Shown here: piece by piece, positions 24,772 through 37,400 of the stretch
How the letters are laid out: each line of letters opens with the position of its first letter
How positions within the stretch are numbered: position 1 is the first letter of the stretch
Source of the DNA: Mangifera indica
Taxonomy: Eukaryota; Streptophyta; Magnoliopsida; Sapindales; Anacardiaceae
NCBI RefSeq assembly: GCF_011075055.1
Contig: NW_025401098.1
Coordinates: forward strand, 620,001-684,000
DNA: 64,000 nucleotides
Reading direction: 5' to 3'
The notes under the pieces: model-generated
Seen by the model: the letters and a program-made list of their open reading frames with translations, nothing else
Told to the model about the DNA's origin: nothing
Databases searched by the model: none
Translations under genes and position numbers: made by a program

Positions 24772-25611
24772 GGGAAAAAGGATAATTTCCTACCTAAGTT
24801 TTGTTGAAATAACAAATATATACCTATGATAGATGAAAAACTCAAATACCCACTCAAAGTTTCATCTGTTAGGACACAATCATATATTTTTTATTAAGGT
24901 TAAGGGGAAAATTCCTCATTATATTAGTAATATTAAAAAAATTAAAATTTTATCTCATTTTCCCCATTTAATTTGAAAACTAATTTTTTTCCCCCTAAAT
25001 TAAGTTTTAAAAAATTCACTTTTTCCCCTTAAAAGCCAACCACTTTCTCTGGTGATGATTGACCAATGATAGAGGAGTCTTCATTCAAAAGTTGTCCTCT
25101 GGATGACAATCATCATTCAAGTATAATGACGAGTGCCATCCAAATTGATAACAAGCATCATCCTCATTGGATGACTCTCTATCGTCCAGATTTGGATGAC
25201 GAGGGTCATCTAGAATAGATGACTAATGTCATCCTAAGAATGGACGATGCCCTATCATCCAGTGAAGGACAATAAGCGTCATCTAGATTTGGATGACGCT
25301 TGTCATTTAACCTCTAGCCACATCGATCATTGATGGTCGAAGGAGGAGTGAAGAAAAAATTAGCGATTAGGGGGAAAAAGTCACTTTTCAAAGTTCAAGT
25401 ATGAGGTTAAATGTTAATTTTTAAAATTTGAGAGAGAAAATGAGATAAAATTATATATTTTTAATATTATTATTAAATGATGATTTTAATCTTGTATTTA
25501 ACGAAAACTTTAATGGCAGTTTAAGAATGGGTAGATATTTGAGTTTTTCATCTATCATGAGTATATTTTTTAGATTGAATTAAAATTTGGGTGAAAAATA
25601 GTCCTTTGCCC
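24772..25611. mobile_element. 840-bp foldback-type non-autonomous element
   Basis: The ends are long imperfect inverted repeats of 100 bp or more. Both arms carry tgatagatgaaaaactcaaat about 60 bp in, and the outer tips are GGGAAAAAGGATAAT and GGGCAAAGGACTATT. The flanks cgtttagaa (24763-24771) and aatttaaaa (25612-25620) match at 6 of 9 positions, which would fit a 9-bp MULE-like target duplication inside a repeat. The core carries repeated ggatgac and gtcatcc motifs in both orientations. It has no coding region. Confidence 0.65.
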
Positions 25612-26790
25612 AATTTAAAAACTACACGTCTAAAAATCGTAAAATGACAAAAATAAAAAAATCGATCCAAAATTTGAAAACTTCATGTTAAATATCCTAA
25701 AATGACAAAAACTAAAAAATCGATTAAAAATTCAAAAATTACATGTTGAAATACCCTAAAATTGGAAAAAAAAATTAGAAAACTTAACTAAAATTTAAAA
25801 ACTACACTTCTACAATCTTTAAAATGACAAATATAAAAAAACAGACATGAAATTCAAAAACTATACGTTGAAATACCCTCAAATGAAAAACAACCAAAAA
25901 ATCCATCAAAAATTTGAAAATTACATGTCAAAATACCCTAAAATTATAGAAATAAAAAAAAAAACCTGAATTTCGAAAACTAAACATTGAAGTACCATAG
26001 AATAACAAAATCGAAAAAATCGATTTGAAATTTGTAAATTACATGTCAAAATATTGTAGAATTGGAAAAAAATAAAAAAACTTAACTAAACTCTGAAAAC
26101 TACACGTCTAAAAACTTTAAAATAACAAATATTGAAAAACAGACATAAAATTCGAAAACTACATGTTGAAATCCCTTAGAATGACAAAAACTAAAAATTT
26201 GATTAGAAATTCAAAAATTACATATTAAAATATCTGAAAATAATTAAAAAAAAACAAACTTGAATTTAAAAAATAAATGTTGAAATGCCCTATAGTACTA
26301 AAAATAAAAAAATCAATCTGAAATTTGAAAATTACATGTCGAAATACTCTAAAATAATAAAAATAAAAAAAAGATATGAATTTCGAAAACTAAATGTTGA
26401 AATACCCTAGAATGGTAAAAACCAAAAAAATCAATCTAAAATTCAAAAATTACATTTCGAAGTACCATAGAATGACAAAAATTGAAAAATTAAACTAAAA
26501 TTTGAAAACTGCATGTCGAAAAACCTTAATATGACAAATACAAAAAAACAGAGTTAAATTTGAAAACTACACGTTAAGGTATCCTAGAATGATAAAAATC
26601 GAAAATCAATCGAAAATTCAAAAATTACATGTCGAAAAACCTTAAAATAAAAAACATTGAACAAGGGGCTTAGAAATCACAAAAGTCCAAAAACAAACTT
26701 AAAATTCGAAAGCTACAAGTCGAAAAATCTTAAAACAGGAAAAACAGACATGAAATTTGAAAACTACATATTAACAAACTTTAGGAGTGA
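25612..26790. repeat. Minisatellite, right part
   Basis: About 18 degenerate copies of the roughly 60-bp unit (gaaaactacatgttgaaat, then accctagaatgacaaaaa, then a-rich and aatcgatc segments) continue the array that starts at 24560. The array lies just outside the Ulp1 remnant, mirroring the array on the other side of the MULE transposase. Confidence 0.8.
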
Positions 26791-28375
26791 AAAAATATCA
26801 ATTTGCCCCTTATATATTTTCTACTCTCAAACAGGTCCTATAGTTTTATTTGCCTCCTTATCAATTTTCTTATCTTTCACAGGTCCTATATTTTCAAAAA
26901 AATAATTTTCCCCCTACCCCTTGAATTATTTCAGGTTCCCCGAAACACCCCCTAGGGTTATTGTTTAAAATAACCCCTCTCTTGGGGTTTCCCTTGTTCT
27001 CTCTTGGGTGCTTATTGTTTCAAAAATCATTTTTCCCCATCTCCCATGTGGCATCATTCCAACCTTAGGGAGATTTAATTCACCGCGGGGTGGATTTTCA
27101 CCCAAACTAATCCCCCAAGGTGGATCTTCGACCAAACCAATCTATTTTTTGGCAAAAAATCATCATTTTAGCCTCCAATTCCAATAAAAATTGAATCTAC
27201 ACGTCCTATAAGACAATAACCCTCAAAAAATTCAACCAAAACAAACAAAAATTAACACATTTTATGCATTGTTCAAAACTAAAACCCTAAACATTTAACT
27301 CTTAAAATCTTCATCAAATTGGAATAATTCTAATAATAAAATGATTCAAATAAGAGTAGGAATGATGTACTAATCTTTTTTGTCATTTTCGTTACCGAAA
27401 AACACAAAAAATGTCAAAAACAATTCTAAAGAAGTCTAATAGCCGTTGAACCATGGGAGACTCAAGATTTCCTTTGAATTTCAACAGTGAATTTGGAGGA
27501 AAAATAAGTAGCATTTTTGCTTAATCTTTAACTTTTGGGATAATTTGCTTAGCCCCCTATTGTTTAGGTTAATTCATTTAATTTCCCATATTTCTATGTC
27601 TGGACTGTTATGAGGTGAATGAATTAAATCACAATCTGTAATGTTTCTCATGTAAATATTTGGCTATAAAAAATATCTTTCGACCTTTTGAAGTAAGCCA
27701 TATGATGTTTTCATGCATGTGATTGATTATTGTTGTATTTAGATATTTTTGCAATTGTTATCGTATGACTATCAAGCAACACAAAAATCTTATCAACAAC
27801 AGACCTATTTTAACATTATTGTCACCACTAACCCAAAAATTTAAAAATGAAAGGTTATTTTCCAATCAATAGTAGCAATAGAAAAACACATATAGCATGC
27901 AATAGCAATAATAGTGACCAAAATTTCAATTATTTTTCTAGAATCCAATCAACAAAAAGCAAATTGGGAAGAAATAAAATACATAACCCAAAGGATTCAT
28001 TATCAAGCCCTACCCCCTGTGGCTTATAGCAATAGCAACAAATGTAAACAAATCGGAAAAAACCTTACCTCGATCCTGATTTATTTGAAGTAATGGCATT
28101 GCATAGTTTTTCTACTCAAATACATAACCCAAAATGAAAAACAAATCAAAAGAAGAGGAACGAGAACGCTTACCGGCTAGTTGATTGGTGGCAAAGACAA
28201 TGATGCAACATTCAAATTCAATGGAACGATGAGTTCATACCAAATGGGAAGAAGATGGAACTTGAAATATAGAAACAAACAATGACATCAAAGTCAAGCG
28301 GTGGAAGATTGTGGATGTTGAGAGAGATACATGTAGAGAAGATAAAGGATATGTTATGTTCTCACCTTTTTTAAT
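26791..28375. other. No gene recognised; one short local duplication
   Basis: At 26800-26895 a segment ending in caggtcctata occurs twice about 60 bp apart. The rest has C-rich strings near 26930-27130 that may be the outer part of the MULE, but I could not find matching terminal inverted repeats. No coding region is believable here. Confidence 0.4.
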
Positions 28376-28378
28376 TTA

Positions 28379-28841
28379 GGGGGCATTTGGTTTAGGTAAT
28401 ATTTTATTACTAAAATTTAAAGATTACCTTGAAGATAGATTACTTGAAAGTTTAATGGGTATAAATGATTACTATGTTTGATAAAATTTGGTAGGTATAA
28501 ATAATTATTGTATTTGGTTAGATATAATAAAAGAATATTAGTAAATTATTTTGCTTGAATGCTCTTAGATATAATTATATTACTTGTTATATTAAATTAT
28601 TTTTGTCCTAAAAAATTAATAAATAAGAATATAATTATAATAAAATTAAGATCATCTTGGTAATATTTTAATACCTAAGGTGGATGTAGTAATCATATTA
28701 TTACTTACACTACCTACTATATCAATATTGATAATAGAATATTACTGTAACTTTTTATTACTAATGAATCAAATAAGGTGATATAAGTAATAAAAGATAG
28801 ATTATCAAAGTAATCTTTAATAACTAAGAACCAAACGACCT
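28379..28841. mobile_element. Tourist-like MITE
   Basis: The left end GGGGGCATTTGGTT and the complement of the right end AGGTCGTTTGGTT form a TIR. The similarity continues through aaagattac, ttgataatctatc and related strings for about 60 bp. TTA flanks both sides (28376-28378 and 28842-28844), as for PIF/Harbinger elements. At 463 bp without coding content it is non-autonomous. A hAT origin is less likely because no 8-bp duplication is visible. Confidence 0.65.
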
Positions 28842-28887
28842 TTAGGGTAAACGAGTAATTTTTTCACTTTATATATATTAAATATTA

Positions 28888-28910
28888 TATATGTGTGTGT
28901 GTGTGTGTGG
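28888..28910. repeat. (TG)n microsatellite
   Basis: A run of about ten TG units follows an AT-rich stretch and abuts the Ty1/copia LTR remnant. Confidence 0.85.
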
Positions 28911-30360
28911 AATCCTATGTACACTTTAAATAGTCATTCTAGAAACGTTTGTAATCCCAATATTATAATAAATAAGGCATATGGAATGATGATGAGATTA
29001 TTATAATATTGAACGACTCTACCAAAAGTGGTGACAACTCTCACGTGTCAAAGTTGTTATAGATGGCTTGGTGCAACACATAGATGCACATTATAGACGT
29101 TTCATTTGACTGACTCGACCAAAACATATTCATATTGATGGTTGCTCCAGTGTTTATGAAATAAATCTTTTGAACACCATAAGTGCATGTGATCCTTTGA
29201 CTTGAAGTCGTCAGACCATCTTGTATAAGGATCGATATAGTTTGATGCTACCTAATGTCTCACCGTAATTATGATACTATAAAGGTAATAATTGGCCATA
29301 TCATGAGACATATAGAGGTTATAGATGATCGATAAAGGATTCGTCACTCTTAAGTACATAGGAAGATATCTCATATGAGAATACTGAATGATATATATGA
29401 CAACTTAAATCTATAGCTACAATGGGATGAGACTATAACCTAATCTATGTTAGTTATTAATGTGTATAATTTCATATCAAGGAACTATTGAGATAAACAC
29501 TTTTCTATGTCTCAGCTTCAAGAGATATTAGTTGAAGAAAATATTAAACTGCATGTAATTGTGATGTTGTAAAAGCTTAAGAGATATCCACTAACACTTT
29601 GTCATCTGGGTGGCAAGGATGCTTTGTTAGAGGCCATTCATTAGAGAGCTTATGAGTCACACACATATAAGGGTTGATTCAAATCTAGAGGTGAGGATTA
29701 TTTGGTGATAATTCCAATGTTTAGAGAAGGAGAGAATTTGTTGACCACGTTTTGACCAAGTCAAACTTGGTGTGCATGGTGTTAGAAGCACCATATAAAA
29801 TTATTAAAGCATGGCATGGTTGGACAAAATATTATCTAGTCGTGCAATGCTTAAAATCATGTCGAGTAGCACATTTTTCGTACCACCCGTTCATGGCTTG
29901 AAAACTTGTTGAGTGGCACATGAAAATGTCGACTGTGCATGTTTACATACCGATCATGCATGTGTGTTGAAGGTGTCGGGTTTAGATGAAATCCTTATTC
30001 TACTTAAACACTTGCACATATTTAAAGGTGTGTTAGAATTAAAATTATACATAACAACAACATATACACAATAGAAACCCTAGCCATAGGTTTTCTGTTT
30101 TCTCTCTTTACCAAGAACACAGTTAATCCAAAAAATAAGCCCCAGCAGTCTTCTCCCTGGATAACCTCTTACATGTTCATGCTTCGTACGGATACCAAAG
30201 TGCCATCTTTCAAGGGTTGGATAACATTCAGTCTCAAGCTATTTAAGGTTTAGAGAAGTTACCAATGCAGGTATAAACCTAAAATACCCTATAAGTGTTT
30301 TGTATGTTCATGAATATATGTTCTAAAACAGGTATCTTGGTTAGGGTTTTCAGAATTCTT
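28909..30360 (+). repeat. Ty1/copia LTR remnant
   Basis: The stretch 28920-29400 matches the copia LTR at 62370-62835 over its length. Shared strings include gccattctagaaa/gtcattctagaaa, aaggatcgatatagtttga, ataaaggattcgt and gaagatatctcatatg. The sequence to about 30360 looks like the remainder of the LTR and leader, but has no second copy in the window to prove it. No internal region follows, so it may be a solo or truncated LTR. The 5' end is cut by the microsatellite. Confidence 0.6.
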
Positions 30361-30419
30361 TAAGTTTAAATTTTTTTTAATTCGGTTGTGTTACTGGTTA
30401 CCAGCGCCTTGAAAACCTT

Positions 30420-32081
30420 AAATTGCACTTATACATATGAAAGTAGGGGAGTGAGTGATATAACACTTAGTAAGTATGAAACTCTACTGTCAATTTTTAC
30501 TTAATTCTCTAAAATGCCTTTGATGTCAACCAATACTATCTATATCATCTGGAGTCGACATTAAACTCCATAAGGATGATGGTGGGTCTTATTTATCAAT
30601 TTTATGTTCTAACTGTACCTTAGGGAATGTCTAAGCTATATATATTAACTTTTGGGTCAAACTATGTCTCGTTTGGTTACTAAGGAATCACTCCTCAAAT
30701 TCCTACTTGGTGCAACCATATTTAACTCGGTGGATGCATCTATATCTGAAAACTATAATTAAAACTATATACAAGACTGATCAAACTGGATCAAATATAG
30801 GGATTTGACACCTTGGTCATGTAAGTTATCTCTTTATTTAACAACACTAGAACTGTATCTCAATTGGGTTTTTCTACAACCTAGTATCCTATTTAAGGTA
30901 CGATGTCCTACATAAACGTGCCCTAATATAGGCATTGTAGGAAATGTATACTCATGGTGCCTTTTATAATAACGTTATGTTGTCTAGCATGCATATATCT
31001 CAAACCGTCACTCAACTTGGCTTATTCTTGCTTTTACCTAAAAATATATCTCATGCCTTGCTAAAAGTTTACTGTTAGGCACATAAGGTACTACTATATA
31101 TCTAGTATCTTTGTACTATCACTCGAGATGACTCTTTAATCTTTAGTCTAGTTCCCTAACTCTTCTTCTTTCTTTTGCCTTTTTTACACAAATGTGTGCT
31201 TCTTGATACATGAGGGTGTATCCTTTTTTACATATACACGACTATCTTTTCTTATGACCTTTCCTTATGTACCACTTTTCTATATACACGAACATGTAAA
31301 TTTAATGACACAAATGTGTGCCTCTTTCTAAATTTATTACACTTTCTTTTTTCATTCTCATTTTGGTCGTACTACTTCTTAGGGGTATCTTGGTTATTTC
31401 ACTCTATGCATGGTTGTGTTAAAAACTATACACGGGTAGTCCATGCATCCTAGTTGACTATTCATCAGTCAATGACATTTATCGGTCATTAGGTTAATGG
31501 CAAACTTAGTCTAAATTCTAGGTTTCGTGCACGCAATCATGTGTCATAATCCAAAAGTGGAACACATATTCTCATTCTGAATTGGTTTCGATGCATTTCC
31601 ATTCAACCTAACTATGATCTTTGTTAACCAATTAACCAAATAACATGAATATAGTTCCTTATGAGTCGATCATATTGTCAAATACTCAATAATACGATAT
31701 TAGCAACCTCATAAGTTTTATGCCATTCATCATTTTCAACCCTTAACTTTACAACTAAAATCATATAACAAACTCTCAATATTCTCCTTATTATAAAAAC
31801 ATCTAATTACAACATGATCATCACATAATTAATAGTATATCATAATGGCAAAATATAGTAACTTAGTTTAAATCAACATAAACCTTCTACTTATTTATCA
31901 TTTATGAAGAATAACATGCATTTCAAGAGAAATCCTTTACTAATAAATCAATTGAGGGAAAAACCTTCCATCTACATAGATTATTCACATGAAAGACTAA
32001 GAGAGTCTTGCTTACCTCAAACTTGCAAAATTGAAATGTACAAGCAAGCCTCACTCTCTTAAACTTTATTCTCACCCTACC
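30420..32081 (-). repeat. Old Ty3/gypsy LTR, left part (interrupted by copy 1)
   Basis: This block resembles the LTRs at 42071-44403 and 57232-59365 in layout and in short strings, such as the gtgagtgatataacacttagtaag-like segment near 30450 and repeated tacacgaacatgta/acacaaatgtgtg palindromes. Copy 1 is inserted at 32081/32082. The LTR resumes at 41330. Divergence is high, so it is a relative, not a clean copy. Confidence 0.5.
32077..32081. other. Target site duplication CTACC, left (copy 1)
   Basis: The five bases CTACC immediately before the 5' LTR are repeated exactly after the 3' LTR (41330-41334). A 5-bp duplication is the Ty3/gypsy integrase signature and proves that the outer boundaries of copy 1 are intact. 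Confidence 0.95.
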
Positions 32082-34208
32082 TGTAACATCCGAATTCAGG
32101 TGTGTCAGTAAACTCCACTTCCAAAATTACCCCTAGAGTTGATTTTATAATTTGTTGTGTAAAGAAATTGCAAAAGAATCATAGAAAACTACTAAATGAG
32201 CAATATTTTTTAAAGGGGGTAAAATGGTCATTTTATAAAGATTCAAGGGACAAAGTGGGAATTAAAATTGAAGGGCACACTTGAAATTATATGGTGGTGC
32301 TAAGGGTTTTTGGTAATTGGCTAAGGATAAAATAGTAATTTATGGAAAAGATTAAGGGCAAAATGGTCCAATAGGCTTATAAATTTATTTCTATTCATTT
32401 TCTCTTCCATTTTGCCGAGAACCTCCATTGTTGAGCTAAAAAACTTTCCTTAACCAAAATTCGTCCAAAAACCTAGCTAAACCACCTAATTTTCAGAGGC
32501 CCCAGTTATAAAAAGTGTAGATCTGTCAATTCTAGTCAGTTCTAAGGTAAGAAATTTAATTTTTAAGATATGTGAAATTTGGGAGTTTGATGAATGATTA
32601 TATTTTTAGTTGATTAAGGTTGCCAAGAAGAAGAAAAGAAGGTGAATAAGATTAAATCACCTATTTGGCCAAGAAAAGGTAAGAATTTCATACTTTACAT
32701 ACTTGAAGTAAATTTGAGTTAGGTTATTTAAATAACCTTTACTTATATCAGTATGTAAGGTATTAGAATTAAGGTGATTTATGCTTAAAAGGATAAAGAA
32801 ATTCATTATGATTCAGGATGTAATTTTTGGCCATAAGGGTAAAAAGGTAATTTTGGACATAAGGGCAAAAATGTCATTTTATGCGATATAGGTTAATGTT
32901 GTTTAATTATGTGCATGTTATGTGAAATAACCCTTATATTAAGCCTATATTGTATAATTGAAATTAATTTGAGACATGATATATATATTTATATATAAAT
33001 GCATGAGAAAATAACATGATGTTTGAGAAGGAATGAAAAGAATAAGGGAAAATAACAAATGTGCATATTTCATAATATGGTTATATATGCATACATGAGG
33101 AATCATAACATATGCATGATTTAGAAAAAAATAAAGAAAGAGGAAAAATATTTTCTAAGTCATGCATGCTTTCATAATGACTCATATGATACAGGAAAGC
33201 AGAAAACATACTTAAAATCCTTACACGCCAGCTGTACTGTGTGGACAGCAAATAAAATAATCGGTTGTACTGTGTGGACAACCAGCTGTACTGTGTAGAC
33301 AACAAATAAAATAATCGGTTGTACTGTGTGGACAACCAGCTGTACTGTGTGGACAGCAAAAGAAAAATATCAGCTGTACTGTGTGGACAGCAATGAAAAA
33401 TATTAGCTGTACTGTGTGGACAGCAAAGAACTATGCATACAAGCCTAGATCGATCAATGAGAAAGAGAGAGAAACAAATTAGTAAATATTTTATGAAAGT
33501 CATTTGCATTAGAATTATGCATACAAGCCTGTGTGGCTGATAAAGAGTTAAGAAAGATGTACGAATAGAAAATAGAAATGTCATGACACTCATACATGCA
33601 TAAATCATAATGAGTGATTCATATCTGTATAATAAGGAAAGGAATAAATGTGTGAAAGAAAAGAATGATGATACGTGTTAAATGTGTGTTCTGTGTTAAT
33701 TATTTTGTTGTAAATAGGTCAGACACGCTAAGTATGAAAAAGATTAGAGAAGATTAGTACTGGTATAAAATGCTTTAAGTGTTTAGTATAATTTTCTTAC
33801 TGAGCCATAGTCACTCACTCCGTTTAATTTAATATTTTACAGGTAAAGAAATGCAGCAAAGGTTCCCGGGGAGCACTAATGAGACATGAGGCTAAGGGAG
33901 GAAGGCACCATAATTTTGTGATTTAAATGTTATGATATATATATATATACGACTAGATTTGAAAATTGATTATAAAGTTTCTGTGGGTGATAATTTTTAT
34001 AATTGTTATTATTATTATGTATTTATTTTTACTAATTGTGATTAAGTTGATAAAAATCCAGTTGATTGGTAGGACTGGTTTGTGTGAATTATAAATTGGG
34101 AGTGTTACAGGGCATAATGAAAAAGAGAAAAATATTCCCCGGGCGCTCTAAAATAGGGGAACTCATGCCATTTTTCTGTAACACACCCAATGGTTAGGAG
34201 AGGTTACA
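32082..34208 (+). repeat. 5' LTR of copy 1
   Basis: Length 2127 bp, TGTAAC...GTTACA. It contains a TATA-rich segment near 32970-33000, the hairpin minisatellite at 33229-33430 and a short (TA)n near 33935. The LTR supplies the promoter and the polyadenylation signals of the element. A 60-residue open frame at its start (32102-32284) recurs in all four LTRs and is not believed to be a gene. Confidence 0.95.
33229..33430 (+). repeat. LTR minisatellite, seven units
   Basis: Seven tandem units with the core tgtactgtgtggaca, separated by A-rich spacers, of 20-34 bp. Many units are flanked by complementary ends (agctgt/acagc or ggttgt/acaacc) and could form hairpins. Corresponding arrays with eight, six and five units lie in the other three LTRs at 40274-40510, 48665-48858 and 55921-56079. 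Confidence 0.9.
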
Positions 34209-34212
34209 ATTT

Positions 34213-34224
34213 TGGTATCAGAGC
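34213..34224 (+). other. Primer-binding site of copy 1
   Basis: TGGTATCAGAGC begins four bases after the 5' LTR. It is complementary to the 3' end of initiator tRNA-Met, the usual primer for plant Ty3/gypsy elements. The copy 2 site at 49833 has decayed to TGGTATCAAAAC. Confidence 0.9.
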
Positions 34225-34425
34225 GCGATTTTGGGCGCTTAAAGGAAGATATAATATAATGTGTGCTAATATGATACAATATATCTATGGTTTTGCATTC
34301 TAATATTGCACAGGTGCCCCTCATGTCTCATAGATCAGCTCCCGAGAATCGACTGCAGTAAGTTATTTTCTTTACCTGTATTCAAATAATAGAATATTAT
34401 GTAATTACACTTATGCAGTTATTAG

Positions 34426-37400
34426 ATGATGAGTACCACAAGACGAGGACGAGGACGGGGTCGTGGAAGGGGTATTCAGAGAGAGACGGGAGAACCGTCT
34501 AACCCTGCCCCGTCAGTTGGTTCAGGATTTGGGCTAGCAGAAATAAGAGATATAGTCCGTCAGGTGTTGACTGAAAGTCAAGATAGACCCACACCTGAAA
34601 ATATAGCCAGAGATGCCATCCGAGATGAGATTAGAAGTGAGATTCGTGAGGAAGTCATAGAAGAAATCAGAAATGAAATGAGGAATGAAGGAAGAGGAGA
34701 AATTAGAGCTCAAAGGCGACTTGAGCCTATTTATTCCTTACCTAATCAACATACCCCTCCTGAATTTAAAGGTACTAAAGATCCTTTAGTGGCTGATGAA
34801 TGGATCAAGCAAGTGGAAAGTACTATGGATTTATTTTCTATGACTGATAGAGAAAAAGTTCGGTATGCCAGTTTCTTGATGAGGGGAGAGGCCCGCGTAT
34901 GGTGGGACCTAGTTAAAGAAACCAGAAATATGGATCTGATGACCTGGCAAGACTTTAGAAGGGTATTTGAGGCCCAATACAGAACAGCTGATGTGGTAGC
35001 AGTCAAAGTTCAAGAGTTCATTTCTTTACAGCAGGGAGAGGGTTCAGTAAAGGATTACTCTACCCGTTTTGATGTCTTAGCCAGTTTTGCTCCAGGTATG
35101 GTAAGTACACCTAGTCTCCGGCTGGACAGATTTCTTCAGGGCCTTAGACCGGAGATAGCCTTGCATGTGCTAGCTAGACCACAACCTCCTCAAACTTATG
35201 AAGAGGCATTGGAGAGAGCATTGAGATTGGAGGTATATGTTAATAAGCTACCTAGGAATGCACCTTCCATGTCAACACCTCCATCATTGACAGTACCCCA
35301 AACAATGATGCCAAGTCAGTCAGCTTTACCTGCTTCATTGACTATTTCAGCACCTACTACAACATCAGGGGGTAGTTCAATTGGCTCCAGTTTCAGAAAC
35401 AATAGAGGAAAAAGAAAATTCCAGTCAAAAGCAAGTAGAAAAGGTTGGAAGAGTGACAAAAGGCCTAGAAAAGAAAATATTCCCCAATGTCAGATTTGTG
35501 GGAGACGTCATAGTGGAGAATGTTGGTACCAGCAGAAACAGGTGATTTGTTATAGATGCCGACAGCCAAGGCATATAGCAAAGGATTGCCCAAGTACCGA
35601 AGTGCCAGTTTAGATACAGCCACAACAAAGCCTAATTCCACCAGTGCAACCAGGGAGAGGTACTAATGCACGGGTTTATACAGCTACCCATAGTCAGGCG
35701 GAGGCTAGTCCATCTACAGTTACTGGTCAGCTCTTTTTCCACTCTATTTCTTTATATGCATTGATTGATTCAGGAGCTACACACTCCTTTATTGCACTAG
35801 GGGTTATTGAAAGGGTAGGTTTAGTGCCTGTTAGATCTACCAATTCTATTAGAATTGAGATGCCAGATAGGGGGAGTGTGATTACAGATAAAATGCTAAA
35901 AGACCAGAGGGTAGTGATACATGAGAGAGAGTTAAAGGTGGACTTGATTGTCTTTGATATGCCCGATTTTGATGTTATTTTAGGCATGGATTTCTTAGAA
36001 ATATATGGAGTTGAGATTGACTGTAGAAAGAAAAAGGCTCGATTCCAACTCGATAATGGGGATTACTTTAATTTCAGAGAGGGCCATCAGCCTAGTATGA
36101 TAATCAGTAATGTAAAAGCACAAAAATTATTAAAAAATGGGTGTACGGGATATTTAGCTCATGTGGTACATGAGCATGATATTCAAAGATTGGGTGTTCA
36201 GGATGTCCCAATAGTACAAGATTTCCCAGATATCTTTCCTGATGAACTACCAGGTTTACCTCCAGAGAGAGAGTTGGAGTTCAGTATCGAGTTAGAACCT
36301 GGCTCAGCCCCAATTTCAAAAGCCCCTTACCAAATGGCTCCAGCTGAATTACAAGAATTAAAGAAGCAGTTACAAGAACTTTTAGATAAGGGTTTTATTA
36401 GACCTAGCCACTCTCCTTGGGGAGCACCCATACTATTTGTCAAAAAGAAAGATGGGTCGCTCCGTATGTGCATAGATTACAGAGAGTTGAATAAATTGAC
36501 AGTGAAGAATAAATACCCGTTGCCTCGAATTGATGATTTATTTGATCAATTGAAAGGAGCTTCTGTGTTCTCCAAAATTGACTTGAGGTCGGGTTATCAC
36601 CAGGTGAGGATTACAGAGCAAGATATTCCAAAGACAGCTTTTCAGACTCGCCACGGGCACTACAAGTTTGTGGTAATGCCCTTTGGATTGACTAATGCTC
36701 CAACAATCTTTATGGATTTAATGAATCGAGTATTTCATGATTGCCTTGACAAATTTCTGGTGGTATTTATTGATGATATCTTGATATACTCTAGATCAGA
36801 AGAAGAACATGCCAAACACTTGAGATTTGTGCTACAAAGATTGAGAGAAAAGAAATTGTATGCCAAATTCTCTAAGTGTGAATTCTGGTTGGATCGAGTA
36901 GTATTTTTGGGACATGTGGTTACTAAAGAAGGTATAGCTGTGGACCCTAGTAAAGTAGAAACAATACTTGAATGGGTGAGGCCAAAGACTGTGAAAGAGA
37001 TTAGAAGCTTTTTAGGGCTAGCTGGCTATTACAGAAGATTTGTACAAGGTTTTGCTCGGTTGGCCAAACCACTTACAGCTCTTACCAGACAAGGAACTCT
37101 TTTTCTATGGACTGAAGCTTGTGAGAAGAGTTTCCAAGAGCTAAAAAGACGGTTGACTACAGCTCCTATTTTAGTTTTACCAGAGGAAGGTGTAGATTAT
37201 GATATTTATTGTGATGCCTCGTATAATGGCTTGGGAGCTGTGCTGATGCAAAGGGGTAAGGTGATAGCGTATGCCTCTCGGCAGTTAAAAGATTATGAAA
37301 CACGCTACCCTACCCATGATTTAGAGTTAGCAGCAGTAGTTTTTGCTTTAAAAATTTGGAGGCATTATTTATATGGAGTTAAATGTAATATCTACACCGA

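Noticed and set aside
28370..28384. Plant telomere repeat
   Set aside because: A single tttaggg-like string belongs to the MITE boundary; there is no tandem array.
32102..32284. 60-residue frame repeated in all four LTRs (also 39147, 47448, 54762)
   Set aside because: It recurs only because the LTRs are copies. It starts at the LTR edge, has no known domain and no sign of coding constraint.
33229..33430. CRISPR-like array
   Set aside because: The units are a eukaryotic LTR minisatellite with A-rich, similar spacers, and there are no cas genes.
33081..33608. 175-residue minus-strand open frame
   Set aside because: It is created by the LTR minisatellite and its flanks, lies antisense inside an LTR, and has a repeated low-complexity product.
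34746..35006. Antisense open frames within gag-pol
   Set aside because: They are shadows of the strongly conserved plus-strand polyprotein.
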